A DNA stretch of 64,000 nucleotides from Pseudanabaena sp. (GTDB lineage: Bacteria; Cyanobacteriota; Cyanobacteriia; Pseudanabaenales; Pseudanabaenaceae). Within the stretch, counting starts at the first letter, position 1. Each line of letters begins with the position of its first letter. Shown in pieces: positions 9,748 to 18,768 of this stretch. Below the pieces are notes generated by a model, which was not told the origin of the DNA, made no database searches, and saw nothing but the letters and a program-made list of their open reading frames with translations. The stretch lies in contig QBMK01000008.1 of assembly GCA_003249035.1 (NCBI GenBank), positions 29,875-93,874 on the forward strand, in the 5' to 3' direction. A program made the position numbers and the translations under genes.

Positions 9748-11961
9748 TTATTTTGGCTCAGCAGAGGTTTGTTTTTTAATGGGAATATTAAGTGGAAGTT
9801 GGGATTGATTTGATGGAGTAGATTGTTTTTCCAACTGCAAATCTTCTTCTTGCTCCTCAAAGATGATTTCGATAGCTCTATAATCCTTGAAATATATCTC
9901 GACACGCCGATCGCGAGCATAGTCGATAACTTGATTGTTTTGTGAAGTGCGTTGAGTTTCACCTAGCGATCGCACAGTCATCCTTTCCGAGGCTATACCC
10001 TGTCGCATTAGGTAATTGCGAACGGCACGCGATCGCCTAAAGCCCAATTCACGGTTATAGGCATCACTGGCTCTAGGGTCAGTATGTCCTTCGAGGGTAA
10101 TCATAATTGTGGGATATTGCTTTAATACTTCAGCAATCCGATTCAAGATTTTAGCGCTGATGGGACTGATATCGGCACGATCAAGGGCGAAGTGAATCTG
10201 GCGCGGCACAGATAGAACAATTGGCTCTGGCGGTGGTGGTGGAGTCTGCACAATCTCAGGAGGTGTCGTGCATGCTGGGATAGCTGTTGGCACATTTGCA
10301 GGGGCAGGAACCGACAGATCGGGGTTGACGATCCGTGCATTTAAGGCTGGCTCGGAAGTGCCGTATTGCGGTTCGGTGGCGATCGCGCTAATCGTATCAC
10401 CAACTTGGAGATTACTAAGAGAAGCTCCAAATTTACCATTAGCATCGGTTTTAACCGTGGTCAGATATTCCCCAAGGGAACCATAGGGAAGAGTTGGATC
10501 GATTGAGCCAGTAACACGATAGAGATCGATTTCCGTGTCGGGGTCAGCATTGCCATCAATATTGACTGGGGTAGAGCCAAACTTCGGGAAAGCCTTAGCC
10601 AGAAATGTTGGTGCATTAATTGCGCCATTAGCTGTATCCACTCGCCGAAAATGAGAATCACGGGGAAGGTTAATGCCATCGCCTGTCATAAAATCGCGAT
10701 CGCCAACGTGACGCTTGGCGATCAGGTCAATGCTCAATCCATTAAGCGCCGCAAAAGTATTTTTGCGAATCAAATTGCGATCGCTTTTTGGAAACGCCGC
10801 GATCGCCACACCTGCTCCACGTTGATTGCGAATTTGATTATTAGTAACTTGATGATCGTTGCCCATCAGATAAATGGCGGCATAGTTGGTACTGCGATCG
10901 TTAAATAAAATGCGGTTATCTTCAATCGCGATCGCGCCATTCGGCTTAAACAGATAAACACCACTGCCATCATTGGCGCAAAGGATATTACCCTTGATAC
11001 GTAAATTGGCAATTTCACCTTCGAGATAAATTCCGTGAGGCATTCCATCGAAGCCATTGCTAGTAATCGCATTTTCGATAATCTGCGCTCCTGTTGCTCT
11101 CACCGATGTGACGATGCCACTGCCCTTGTGGAAGGCAATGCGATTGCGACGGATCAACGTATCGCTACTATTAAACAGATAAACTCCAAAACTAGAAGGT
11201 TGTTTGGGCATTTTGCCTGTGGGCATGATACCAAGCCAGTTAGCTTCGAGAATTATTCCTTGAGGAGGGAGATTGCTATCATAGAAAGGCGAAAACTTTG
11301 CGGGTTGCTGCTGCTGCGTGGTGTCGGGTGGCGGTGCTTGGTGGGAAATGAAAATATCAGCTGATGGGGTTGCGGTGGGGACACTTTCGATCGCATTAAA
11401 GCCATAGATACTTAAGCCCTTGATCGTCACGCCATCAGCAACAATCGTCAAACCTCGTAAAATCTCCACGCCATCGGTGGGGGATATCGCTACAATTGGC
11501 TGCGGAATTGCTAGTTCTTGGGCAAAGGATTTTTGAGAGTCATAGCCTGTTTGCGTTGTCCCATCAATAACTAGGTTTTGACTACTGATGTCGGGTAAAG
11601 CTCTGCTTAATTGGATTGTGGTGCGATCGCTAGGCAAATTAAAGCCAATCTGCGAACCTTTTTGATTAACCAATGGCTTAACCTGAGCGCGTTCTGGTTC
11701 ACTAAGACGATCGAGGGTGAGACTTCCATTGGCGATCTCAATTGCTTCTCGTAAGGTTAATTCGCGATCGGGCTGAATGTTCCCATCTTGATTGCTATTG
11801 ACAGTGATCTGATATTTGGGAATGTTTTGGGAGGTGTTTTGGGCGATCGCTAGATGGTCATTAAATCTATATGTTGCGTCGATAGCTATACCAAAGATAC
11901 CGATCAACCCGATAGAACTAATCAATGTCGTTGTTAATTGTTTGTTGGATACTTTTCGCAT
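9748..11961 (-). CDS. Beta-helix protein with OmpA peptidoglycan anchor
   Basis: A 737-residue envelope protein. A hydrophobic N-terminal segment (about 10-30) acts as signal or anchor. Residues about 120-400 form short repeated units (for example GVTIKGLSIYGFN, IRRNRIAFHKGSGI, IKGNILCANDGSGVYL) typical of right-handed parallel beta-helices of the NosD/pectate-lyase type. A small carboxypeptidase-like beta domain (about 460-540) and a Pro-rich linker follow. The C-terminal OmpA domain (about 590-700) contains EGHTDPRASDAYNRELG and FRRSRAVRNYL, which hold the Asp and Arg that bind diaminopimelate. It starts 5 nt after the upstream gene stops. It is probably periplasmic, peptidoglycan-tethered and possibly surface-exposed. 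Confidence 0.8.
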   Translation of the reverse strand: MRKVSNKQLTTTLISSIGLIGIFGIAIDATYRFNDHLAIAQNTSQNIPKYQITVNSNQDGNIQPDRELTLREAIEIANGSLTLDRLSEPERAQVKPLVNQKGSQIGFNLPSDRTTIQLSRALPDISSQNLVIDGTTQTGYDSQKSFAQELAIPQPIVAISPTDGVEILRGLTIVADGVTIKGLSIYGFNAIESVPTATPSADIFISHQAPPPDTTQQQQPAKFSPFYDSNLPPQGIILEANWLGIMPTGKMPKQPSSFGVYLFNSSDTLIRRNRIAFHKGSGIVTSVRATGAQIIENAITSNGFDGMPHGIYLEGEIANLRIKGNILCANDGSGVYLFKPNGAIAIEDNRILFNDRSTNYAAIYLMGNDHQVTNNQIRNQRGAGVAIAAFPKSDRNLIRKNTFAALNGLSIDLIAKRHVGDRDFMTGDGINLPRDSHFRRVDTANGAINAPTFLAKAFPKFGSTPVNIDGNADPDTEIDLYRVTGSIDPTLPYGSLGEYLTTVKTDANGKFGASLSNLQVGDTISAIATEPQYGTSEPALNARIVNPDLSVPAPANVPTAIPACTTPPEIVQTPPPPPEPIVLSVPRQIHFALDRADISPISAKILNRIAEVLKQYPTIMITLEGHTDPRASDAYNRELGFRRSRAVRNYLMRQGIASERMTVRSLGETQRTSQNNQVIDYARDRRVEIYFKDYRAIEIIFEEQEEDLQLEKQSTPSNQSQLPLNIPIKKQTSAEPK

Positions 11962-11966
11962 AGTCT

Positions 11967-14900
11967 CTAGTTCTTTAGATTTGAGAGTTGATCGGGATCG
12001 ATCACAAAGCCGCTTTTCTCGTTAGTGATAATTACCATCGAGCGCAGAAGTGCGGCCACAGTGTCAACATCATTAGCCAATATAAAGTTAAAGGCTGAAG
12101 CTATCCGTTTGTTAGCAGCTTCAGATGATTTTTCAACAGGATTAGTTTGCAATCGAGTGGCTATCTCATTAAGAATATCGGCTTTACCTTTGAGCACAAA
12201 TTTAATTGAAGAAGAGGAATTTGGCACAGAACCAATTTGAACAGGGCTGTTGACAATATCTTTTTTTTGTTCACCTAAAGAGCGTAAAGTCATTTGACTG
12301 CTTGCAACTCCACGATCAAGTAGGTACTGTCTGACTGCCATCATGCGATTAGCCACAAGATTATTACCTGAACTTATATCAGTAAGTGAGCTAAAGTATC
12401 CCTGGATATCAATGGAGAGACTGATGTATTCCTTCAAGACTTCGGCTAAGTTTTCCAAAATCACAATATCTGATGTCTCTAGCTGTGTGTTGCTTCCTAG
12501 CCTGGGATCTTCTCTAAAAGTCAGCGATTTCGCCACATTCAGACTTATGGTTTGAGGGTTAGAGGGAATCGTTGTTACCAACTTTTGATCTGGCTGTGGT
12601 GTCTGAGCGACAGGAGCCACAGGTTCAATTGGCTCTTGTTGCTGACGCGGAGGTGTTCTTTGTAGTCCAAAGCCATCGAACAATTCATTTAGCTTGACCG
12701 TAATTCCTGCATATACTCCTCCCGTTGAGCGCGAACCACTAAAATCGCGATCGACATTAACAGAACCACTGCTATACCCTGCGGCTAAACGTAAATTTGG
12801 AGTTATATAGTATCCAACCTCCCCAACCAATCCGAGTTCGCTATAACCTGCGGTTGGTTGATTGAGAAATCTCGTTTCGCCTACTAGTTCGACGTTATAG
12901 CCAAGACGATAGGTAACTCGAAATTGAGACAAATTGGTATTTGAGACACCTGTAAAATCCCTAGCGATCGTAGTCGTACTATTTCTCAAGGCAAGCTTGC
13001 CGTAAAATTCCCATTGCCAGTTGGGAGCATAGATTCCTTCTAGAGCGAGGGTGTGATCGGCATAGCCAGAGCCACTACCAAGCAGCAAAGAATCGGGAAT
13101 AATACTAGGATTTTGGCGGTATTCATAACGAAAAAGAACGTTAAACTTGTCATCTTCAGGATCTCGATAGGCAATTCCAACTTTGAGATTGGAGATTGTG
13201 CCTAATCCAGTAATTAATTGGTTAGCAGCACTAGAGTGCTGATAATTAAATAGCATGGTAAAGGCTGACGAAAGTTTCCCCAAAGCAGAAGCCGTAAATA
13301 CTGTATTGCTACTGATATTGTTATTGCGCTGCTCAAATTTGGCACTTGCCTTGAAGTCAGGATTATCAGTATATTCCAAACCAACATTATAATTATCACC
13401 ATTTTGGATGGTTAGAGAGCTAGATGTTTGACCTACAGCAAAGGGTTGTAGGAAAGATCTCCCTGTACCCGTGTTTATCGAAAAGCTGCCAAATACCCTC
13501 TCGTAGCCAAGGTTTATTCGTAGCCCTGGCAGCACTTGCCAACGTTGGTTGAGTCTTAATGAGCCTTGAGCAGAAACATCATAATTCGCCCCCCCCACAA
13601 CAGTGTAACGTCCCGTAAAGGTAGTATCACTTCCAAGTTGATACTCACCAAGCAAATCAGCACTGGTAATTGAATTGCCTGCTAGTGGACCTGATTGGAA
13701 CCACTGCTGCCCCAATCGTGCAGTCAAGCCTTCAATAATTGCCCAATCTAGCGCTAAAATAGTCCGATTGGGAATTACCGCATCGGCGGTTGAGGAAAGG
13801 CTGAATTCATTTTGGGCTGTAAGTTTTAAATTGTCCGCAATTGGCACACTTAGACGCGATCGCAATTGCGTAGAGTTGCTTGATAGGGTATTCGGGGATG
13901 TGCGATCTACGCGATCGAGATTTAACACATCAAGATTTAATAGCGACGCACCAATGTTCTGCTGTAACCCTAAGCTAATAGTGCGAAGAGAGTTGTCAAC
14001 TGCTGACCCAGGAATCGCCTCTTGACGGACATTGAGCAGATCGCTAAGTCTATCCAGTGGGCGTGGAGCAACACCAAGGTTATCTTCTTGGATATAGCGA
14101 AGTTGCAAGTTTGTTGTAGGGCTAACCTTAGCGTTTAGCTCTGCTCCATATAAGGTCTGTCCGGGCACAAAACTAACAGTGGCATTATTGGAAAATCCCG
14201 TTTCGGCTTTGCTGTAATAGAGCCGACCAAGGATACCGGAGGCGATCTCACTGTTTAAATCAAACCGCATCGCTGAACCGCTAACATATCCTAAAATTTC
14301 TGAATCATTTTGCGATCGCGCATATTCGGCAATCAGTTGCGTTCTTTCGCCAAAGGAGATTAGTGCATTAGCTCCATAGAGAACAAAATTACGAATTCCA
14401 AGACTTTCTTGAAAATAATTTACGCCAATCCAACTGGGCTGGCTCAGACTGCGGTTGAAATAGTAACGCAGTTGACCACCATATATATTACTGTCACCAC
14501 CGGTTTGCTCATTTTGATAGGTAATGACAATTTGACGGCGCAAGAGTTGTCCAACAGCTCCTAAATCTGTCTGCATTAATGGCTGTCGAAATAGAATAGA
14601 GCCATTGTCATAGTTGATATCGTAGTCAATACCACGGATTAACTCTTTGCGCGAAACTATAGTCCCTGAACTAAAGAAATCGACTAACTCAATAACGACA
14701 TTCTCACTTCCATCGATTACCAAGCGCTTCGATAGAAAGTAAGTTCCACTCGTGCCATTGGGCGTGATCGTGTCTCGCTGGAATGATTTACCGACGTTGC
14801 TATAAAAACCCGTAATTTGCAGATCGCCGAAATTAAAGTTTCCTTTAAAACCTTGCAGTTGTCGCGAAATCGCACTAAATTTCTGCGATCGCGAAGCGAA

Positions 14901-16220
14901 CTCCTCCGTGCTGTAATTTCCCCACATGAAGTAATCCGTACTCGCACCAGGTACAGACGAGTTCCGCTCAAGGCGGAGATAAAGGCTGTCATAGGATGGA
15001 GTCGTCAACGTCGCGGTAGAACTATCTCCATAAACAGGGTATTGTGGGTTGCAATATCTTTCAGAACCTGCTCCAGCTAAACTACTGTTGCCAGCACAGT
15101 CTTGAGTCAGGGTTCGACTGTTATTAAAAGCACCTGTAAATAGCCATTCACCAACACGCCCAGTCCCAAACACTGCACCATATAGGTTAACTTGAGTGCT
15201 ATTGTCGCTATCGGCAGGCAAAAAGTCTCGCAAGCTCCGATAAAAATCAGTGCCTCTAGCCCCAACACGCAGATCGATTACCCCAGTCACAAGGGAAGGA
15301 CGCAAATCAGTCTCAAACTGAACTTGCGTGAAAGCTTCCATTTGAGCATTGAGCGCACGAATTGTCACCGTTCCTGTTTTTAGTCCCGATTTTAACTGTG
15401 CCGTAAACTTGCCTTGCTTGGCTTGGACTTGAAAGCCTGGCTGTTCTGGCGAAGCATCAATGCCAATAAATTCACCGTCACTAGCCTGTAAGGTGACCAA
15501 TGCATCCCAGTTAGAGCGATTGCCATCTACATCAACTAATTGTCCCTCGACCGTAGCATAGGAGCGTCCATCCGCAGGAATGCGTGACTCCAAGGTGCTA
15601 ACGACTAACTTGGTAGGAGTACCGCGAACTTTGAGGTTTATCGAACTAGATGCTGAGTCCGAGCCGATCGCTCTTGCCGTGATCTGGTTATCGCCTGCTT
15701 GCAAAGATACGCCATACCAAGTTTGGGTAATGGTTTTATTAGTTTCATCTAGTTCCGATCGCCCGATCGAATTAGGATCGACAGCCTTTCCATTAACCAA
15801 AAGTTCGATCTTGGTATTGCTTGGCATTTGGATTACCACTGTCGCTGCAGGAGCATCTAAAACAGTTCCAACAGTAGGCGAAAGAATAACGATGCGTGAT
15901 ACGTTCTCATTGGTATTGACGGTATTAGCAGTTTTAGGAATATCAATACCAGACTTAGGCATATCAGTAACAAACTCAGGGATCTTTTCAGTAATAGAAA
16001 CCTTCTCAGTATTTGAGAATTGAGCTAACAGTTGATGACTGATAGTCTTATTAGAATTGGTCTCAGGCTGATTAGCCAATGCTTCTTTCTGCTTGATTTT
16101 TAGATTGGTATTTACGTCTTCAATTAACTCTGCTTTAACAGTTGATGTCATGAGCAAAAGGAATGCTTGAGGGAATACCAAAATCCCTAACTTCAGAAGA
16201 GTTGCAGAAGCGTTTTTCAT
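11967..16220 (-). CDS. Large outer-membrane barrel protein with Big-like and degenerate OmpA domains
   Basis: A 1417-residue protein. An N-terminal signal peptide (about 1-30) is followed by an Ig-like domain (about 100-200) and a Big_1-like domain at about 205-300 (DGRSYATVEGQLVDVDGNRS), as in invasin/inverse-autotransporter proteins. A long stretch (about 310-1140) of alternating short beta strands has the look of an outer-membrane barrel. A Pro/Gln linker (near 1170-1190) leads to a divergent OmpA-like domain (about 1200-1330), recognisable from NNLVANRMMAVRQYLLDRG and MTLRSLGEQ but lacking the usual GHTD motif. The start codon overlaps the upstream stop by one base (TAATG), so translation is probably coupled. 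The role is unknown; scaffold, adhesin or exporter are all possible. Confidence 0.7.
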   Translation of the reverse strand: MKNASATLLKLGILVFPQAFLLLMTSTVKAELIEDVNTNLKIKQKEALANQPETNSNKTISHQLLAQFSNTEKVSITEKIPEFVTDMPKSGIDIPKTANTVNTNENVSRIVILSPTVGTVLDAPAATVVIQMPSNTKIELLVNGKAVDPNSIGRSELDETNKTITQTWYGVSLQAGDNQITARAIGSDSASSSINLKVRGTPTKLVVSTLESRIPADGRSYATVEGQLVDVDGNRSNWDALVTLQASDGEFIGIDASPEQPGFQVQAKQGKFTAQLKSGLKTGTVTIRALNAQMEAFTQVQFETDLRPSLVTGVIDLRVGARGTDFYRSLRDFLPADSDNSTQVNLYGAVFGTGRVGEWLFTGAFNNSRTLTQDCAGNSSLAGAGSERYCNPQYPVYGDSSTATLTTPSYDSLYLRLERNSSVPGASTDYFMWGNYSTEEFASRSQKFSAISRQLQGFKGNFNFGDLQITGFYSNVGKSFQRDTITPNGTSGTYFLSKRLVIDGSENVVIELVDFFSSGTIVSRKELIRGIDYDINYDNGSILFRQPLMQTDLGAVGQLLRRQIVITYQNEQTGGDSNIYGGQLRYYFNRSLSQPSWIGVNYFQESLGIRNFVLYGANALISFGERTQLIAEYARSQNDSEILGYVSGSAMRFDLNSEIASGILGRLYYSKAETGFSNNATVSFVPGQTLYGAELNAKVSPTTNLQLRYIQEDNLGVAPRPLDRLSDLLNVRQEAIPGSAVDNSLRTISLGLQQNIGASLLNLDVLNLDRVDRTSPNTLSSNSTQLRSRLSVPIADNLKLTAQNEFSLSSTADAVIPNRTILALDWAIIEGLTARLGQQWFQSGPLAGNSITSADLLGEYQLGSDTTFTGRYTVVGGANYDVSAQGSLRLNQRWQVLPGLRINLGYERVFGSFSINTGTGRSFLQPFAVGQTSSSLTIQNGDNYNVGLEYTDNPDFKASAKFEQRNNNISSNTVFTASALGKLSSAFTMLFNYQHSSAANQLITGLGTISNLKVGIAYRDPEDDKFNVLFRYEYRQNPSIIPDSLLLGSGSGYADHTLALEGIYAPNWQWEFYGKLALRNSTTTIARDFTGVSNTNLSQFRVTYRLGYNVELVGETRFLNQPTAGYSELGLVGEVGYYITPNLRLAAGYSSGSVNVDRDFSGSRSTGGVYAGITVKLNELFDGFGLQRTPPRQQQEPIEPVAPVAQTPQPDQKLVTTIPSNPQTISLNVAKSLTFREDPRLGSNTQLETSDIVILENLAEVLKEYISLSIDIQGYFSSLTDISSGNNLVANRMMAVRQYLLDRGVASSQMTLRSLGEQKKDIVNSPVQIGSVPNSSSSIKFVLKGKADILNEIATRLQTNPVEKSSEAANKRIASAFNFILANDVDTVAALLRSMVIITNEKSGFVIDPDQLSNLKN

Positions 16221-17728
16221 TACTTTGTATCTCCTTGTTTTACGTCGCTAAGACCACGAACTGCAGGAGTTACTGCGAAGTTTACTCGGCCTAGCCCTCC
16301 AGGAGCAAGGCGCAACAGCCGAGATTGGCTATTACGCTCGATAAAATATAAATTTGGCGCAAGTGTATATCCGGGGATAGAGGTTAGGTCGATCGCTAAA
16401 GTGCGGCTTCCAGATAGAACATTACTAAGCGAATAGAGTCCATTCGCATCAGTGACAATTCGATTGCCATCATCCATATAAATCACTGCATTTGGAACTC
16501 CCGGCTCACCGGGTTGTTGTTCTCCATCAAAATTTTTATCGACAAATACTCGTCCGATTATGGTTCCGCAATCGGATAAGATGCCTAGACGAATTCGCAG
16601 CAAATGAAATACAGGGCCATCGCGGACAATCTGCTGATTGTCCGCGCGAATACCTGATATAGATGCTCTGTTGAGACCAGTTCCACGAATCGCATCATTG
16701 GTAACCTGTGCCGCATAGACAATATTGAGGGTGAGGTTGCTGTCTACTCTGGGGAGCGATACATTGGGGCGGAAAATTAAGTTTCGACCGTTTCGCTCTA
16801 CTGTGACTGCTACCGCGTTTCCACCAAGCTCCGAACGAGCCGAACCGTCAACATATTGGAATCCAAGTGGTAGATCATCACGAATTTCAGGGTTATTAAT
16901 CGCAATGGTTGAAAGATTACGAGCTGCTAAACGATAAACTACAATATCACCTGGTTCAGCAGCTGCGCGATCGCCTGTTTTCAAAAGTTGAATTGCTTGA
17001 GATACGCATACTCCAATATTGAAATTTACTGCCGAAACTAAATTGCGACCTGCAATCGCATTAGAGATATCAATAACTCCATTCAGGGAAGTGGCTCCAC
17101 TTGAAGCTGAGATCGGATTCCCGTCTAAGGAAGTGGCTGTGTAGTTGACTATATTGCCATTGCGTGAGTTGAGCGTAATTCTGATTCTTCGACCTCCTAA
17201 TGGTGAACTAGTTGGCGGTTTCACAACCAGAATATATTCTCTGCCAACATCAACCTGTCCACGATTTACATCAAACAAGAAGTTGTATTTACCCTGATCG
17301 CTATTGACCAAGAAAAAAGGATTGGCGTTGTAAAAATTAGGTGCTAAACCAACTTGTATATTTGCTGATGCTTGGTTTGGAGGGACGGTAGCAGTTAGCG
17401 AAACGGGCTGCCCAATTTCGCCAGTTGAATTCAGTGATTCATACAAGCCTATACTGAAGCCCGTGTAGTCTGCTAGTAGACTCCCATCGCAGGAAGTGAT
17501 GCCAGAAATCCCCGACACAGTTGTTGCGTTAGAGGTGGTGCTAATAGATGTCCCAAGAGCGTTAGGGTTCTCGTAGGTGGCAGTTGCAGTATTGTTAATT
17601 GGTGGACGAGAAGAGGTCTGAGCTGATGCAAAAAGTGGTAATAATGACATACCACCAACTATCAATGTCGCTGCTATTAGCCGACAAAATGATGACTTTG
17701 AGTTAGTTTTATTTCTGTGACTAGACAT
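16220..17728 (-). CDS. Secreted DUF11 / SdrD B-like protein
   Basis: A 502-residue first gene of the surface cluster. A signal peptide ends near residue 37 (LFASAQ). Residues about 245-355 form a DUF11/TIGR01451 domain (LLKTGDRAAAEPGDIVVYRL then DDLPLGFQYVDGSA). Residues about 385-470 form an SdrD B-like domain with the Ca-binding-type pattern FVDKNFDGEQQPGEPGVPNA and the DANGLYSL motif. Such domains build rod-like stalks on bacterial surfaces. There is no LPXTG sorting signal, as expected for a Gram-negative cell. Its stop overlaps the start of the barrel protein gene. It may be the extracellular partner of that barrel, which is inference from the operon. Confidence 0.75.
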   Translation of the reverse strand: MSSHRNKTNSKSSFCRLIAATLIVGGMSLLPLFASAQTSSRPPINNTATATYENPNALGTSISTTSNATTVSGISGITSCDGSLLADYTGFSIGLYESLNSTGEIGQPVSLTATVPPNQASANIQVGLAPNFYNANPFFLVNSDQGKYNFLFDVNRGQVDVGREYILVVKPPTSSPLGGRRIRITLNSRNGNIVNYTATSLDGNPISASSGATSLNGVIDISNAIAGRNLVSAVNFNIGVCVSQAIQLLKTGDRAAAEPGDIVVYRLAARNLSTIAINNPEIRDDLPLGFQYVDGSARSELGGNAVAVTVERNGRNLIFRPNVSLPRVDSNLTLNIVYAAQVTNDAIRGTGLNRASISGIRADNQQIVRDGPVFHLLRIRLGILSDCGTIIGRVFVDKNFDGEQQPGEPGVPNAVIYMDDGNRIVTDANGLYSLSNVLSGSRTLAIDLTSIPGYTLAPNLYFIERNSQSRLLRLAPGGLGRVNFAVTPAVRGLSDVKQGDTK

Positions 17729-17984
17729 TTTTACTGATTTTCCTCACTAAAAGCTGTGACATGCTTTTTTGGTGTGAGGACATGTTGAACTTTTCTCATG
17801 TTTTGGATGTCATTGAACTTATGCCAATCAGTAACTAGGGCTACACCATATTGTTCCGTAAGTCTATCTAGGGGAGATATGACTCTTTTTGGTCTTGAGA
17901 CAAAAAATACACTTACTAATTAATCTCATGTATCATATATCACTTTAGTCGGTCTATAGCAATAGTTAGCGTGTTAATTTTCCG
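17729..17984. other. Divergent intergenic region
   Basis: This lies between the surface operon (minus) and the fibrillin gene (plus), and promoters for both must be here. It is A/T-rich and I see no gene, no clear operator and no riboswitch. A short direct echo (GACATG...GACATG) at about 17757-17792 is the only small-scale structure. Confidence 0.4.
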
Positions 17985-18039
17985 TAAAAGCCAGACAGAG
18001 CCTGTCACGCGAGGCGTGACAGGCTCTGTCTGGCTTTTA
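17985..18039. repeat. Perfect 26-bp intergenic hairpin
   Basis: Arms 17985-18010 and 18014-18039 pair perfectly around a 3-nt loop. The hairpin ends 18 nt before the start codon of the fibrillin gene, so it would lie in its 5' leader or promoter. The size and tight loop resemble the other intergenic hairpins in this window (for example 1011-1057 and 30810-30860). It could limit read-through or ribosome access; nothing shows which. Confidence 0.6.
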
Positions 18040-18057
18040 TCGCGATAGAATAAAGTC

Positions 18058-18651
18058 ATGACAAGTAATACTCGCAAAGCAAATCTCCTTAATGCGATCG
18101 CCCCTGTGAATCGCGGCTTACAAATGTCTGAAAATCAGCGCAAGGCAATTTTTTCAGCAGTTGCTTATCTCGAAGAATTAAATCCCACACCTTATCCAAA
18201 TCAAACACCTGAGTTATTAGATGGCAATTGGTTGTTGTTATTTACTACGAGTCAAGAGCTTTTAGGAATCGATCGCTTTCCACTTTATAAACTAGGTAAT
18301 ATCTATCAATGTTTACGAGTCGCCGAAGGCAAAATTTTTAACGTTGCCGAGATTAAAGGCTTGCCATTGCTAAGCGGGTTGGTGAGTGTTTGCGCAAACT
18401 TCACTGTAGTCTCCGAGAAACGAGTCAAGGTGAATTTTGAGCGATTAGTAGCTGGCTCGCAAACTTTGATCCGCTATCGGGATGTGAATAGTTTTATCGA
18501 TACTTTGCGATCGCCCAAAAAATTATTTGCGATCGATTTCCAGATTAAGCGGGAAGATCAAAAGGGTTGGCTAGAGACAACTTATCTCGATCAAGATTTG
18601 CGAATTGGGAGAGGCAATGAGGGAAATTTATTTGTGTTGAGAAGGATTTAA
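18058..18651 (+). CDS. PAP/fibrillin family protein
   Basis: A 197-residue plastid-lipid-associated protein homologue. The family pattern LLDGNWLLLFTTSQELLGI is present at about residues 53-71, and the C-terminal DLRIGRGNEGNLFVLRR matches the conserved end of the lipocalin-like fold. Cyanobacterial members associate with thylakoids and are linked to photoprotection and carotenoid or quinone handling; this is family knowledge. No transmembrane segment or signal peptide is present. A perfect hairpin lies just upstream. Confidence 0.85.
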   Translation: MTSNTRKANLLNAIAPVNRGLQMSENQRKAIFSAVAYLEELNPTPYPNQTPELLDGNWLLLFTTSQELLGIDRFPLYKLGNIYQCLRVAEGKIFNVAEIKGLPLLSGLVSVCANFTVVSEKRVKVNFERLVAGSQTLIRYRDVNSFIDTLRSPKKLFAIDFQIKREDQKGWLETTYLDQDLRIGRGNEGNLFVLRRI

Positions 18652-18768
18652 TCAGGAAGCTGCAAGCATTAGTGCTTTTCTAAGAAAAGCACTAATTGAG
18701 GTTGATTAATTGCTTTCGAATCAGCAATTAATCATTTGAAAATCACTATATATTTATCCATTACAAAG

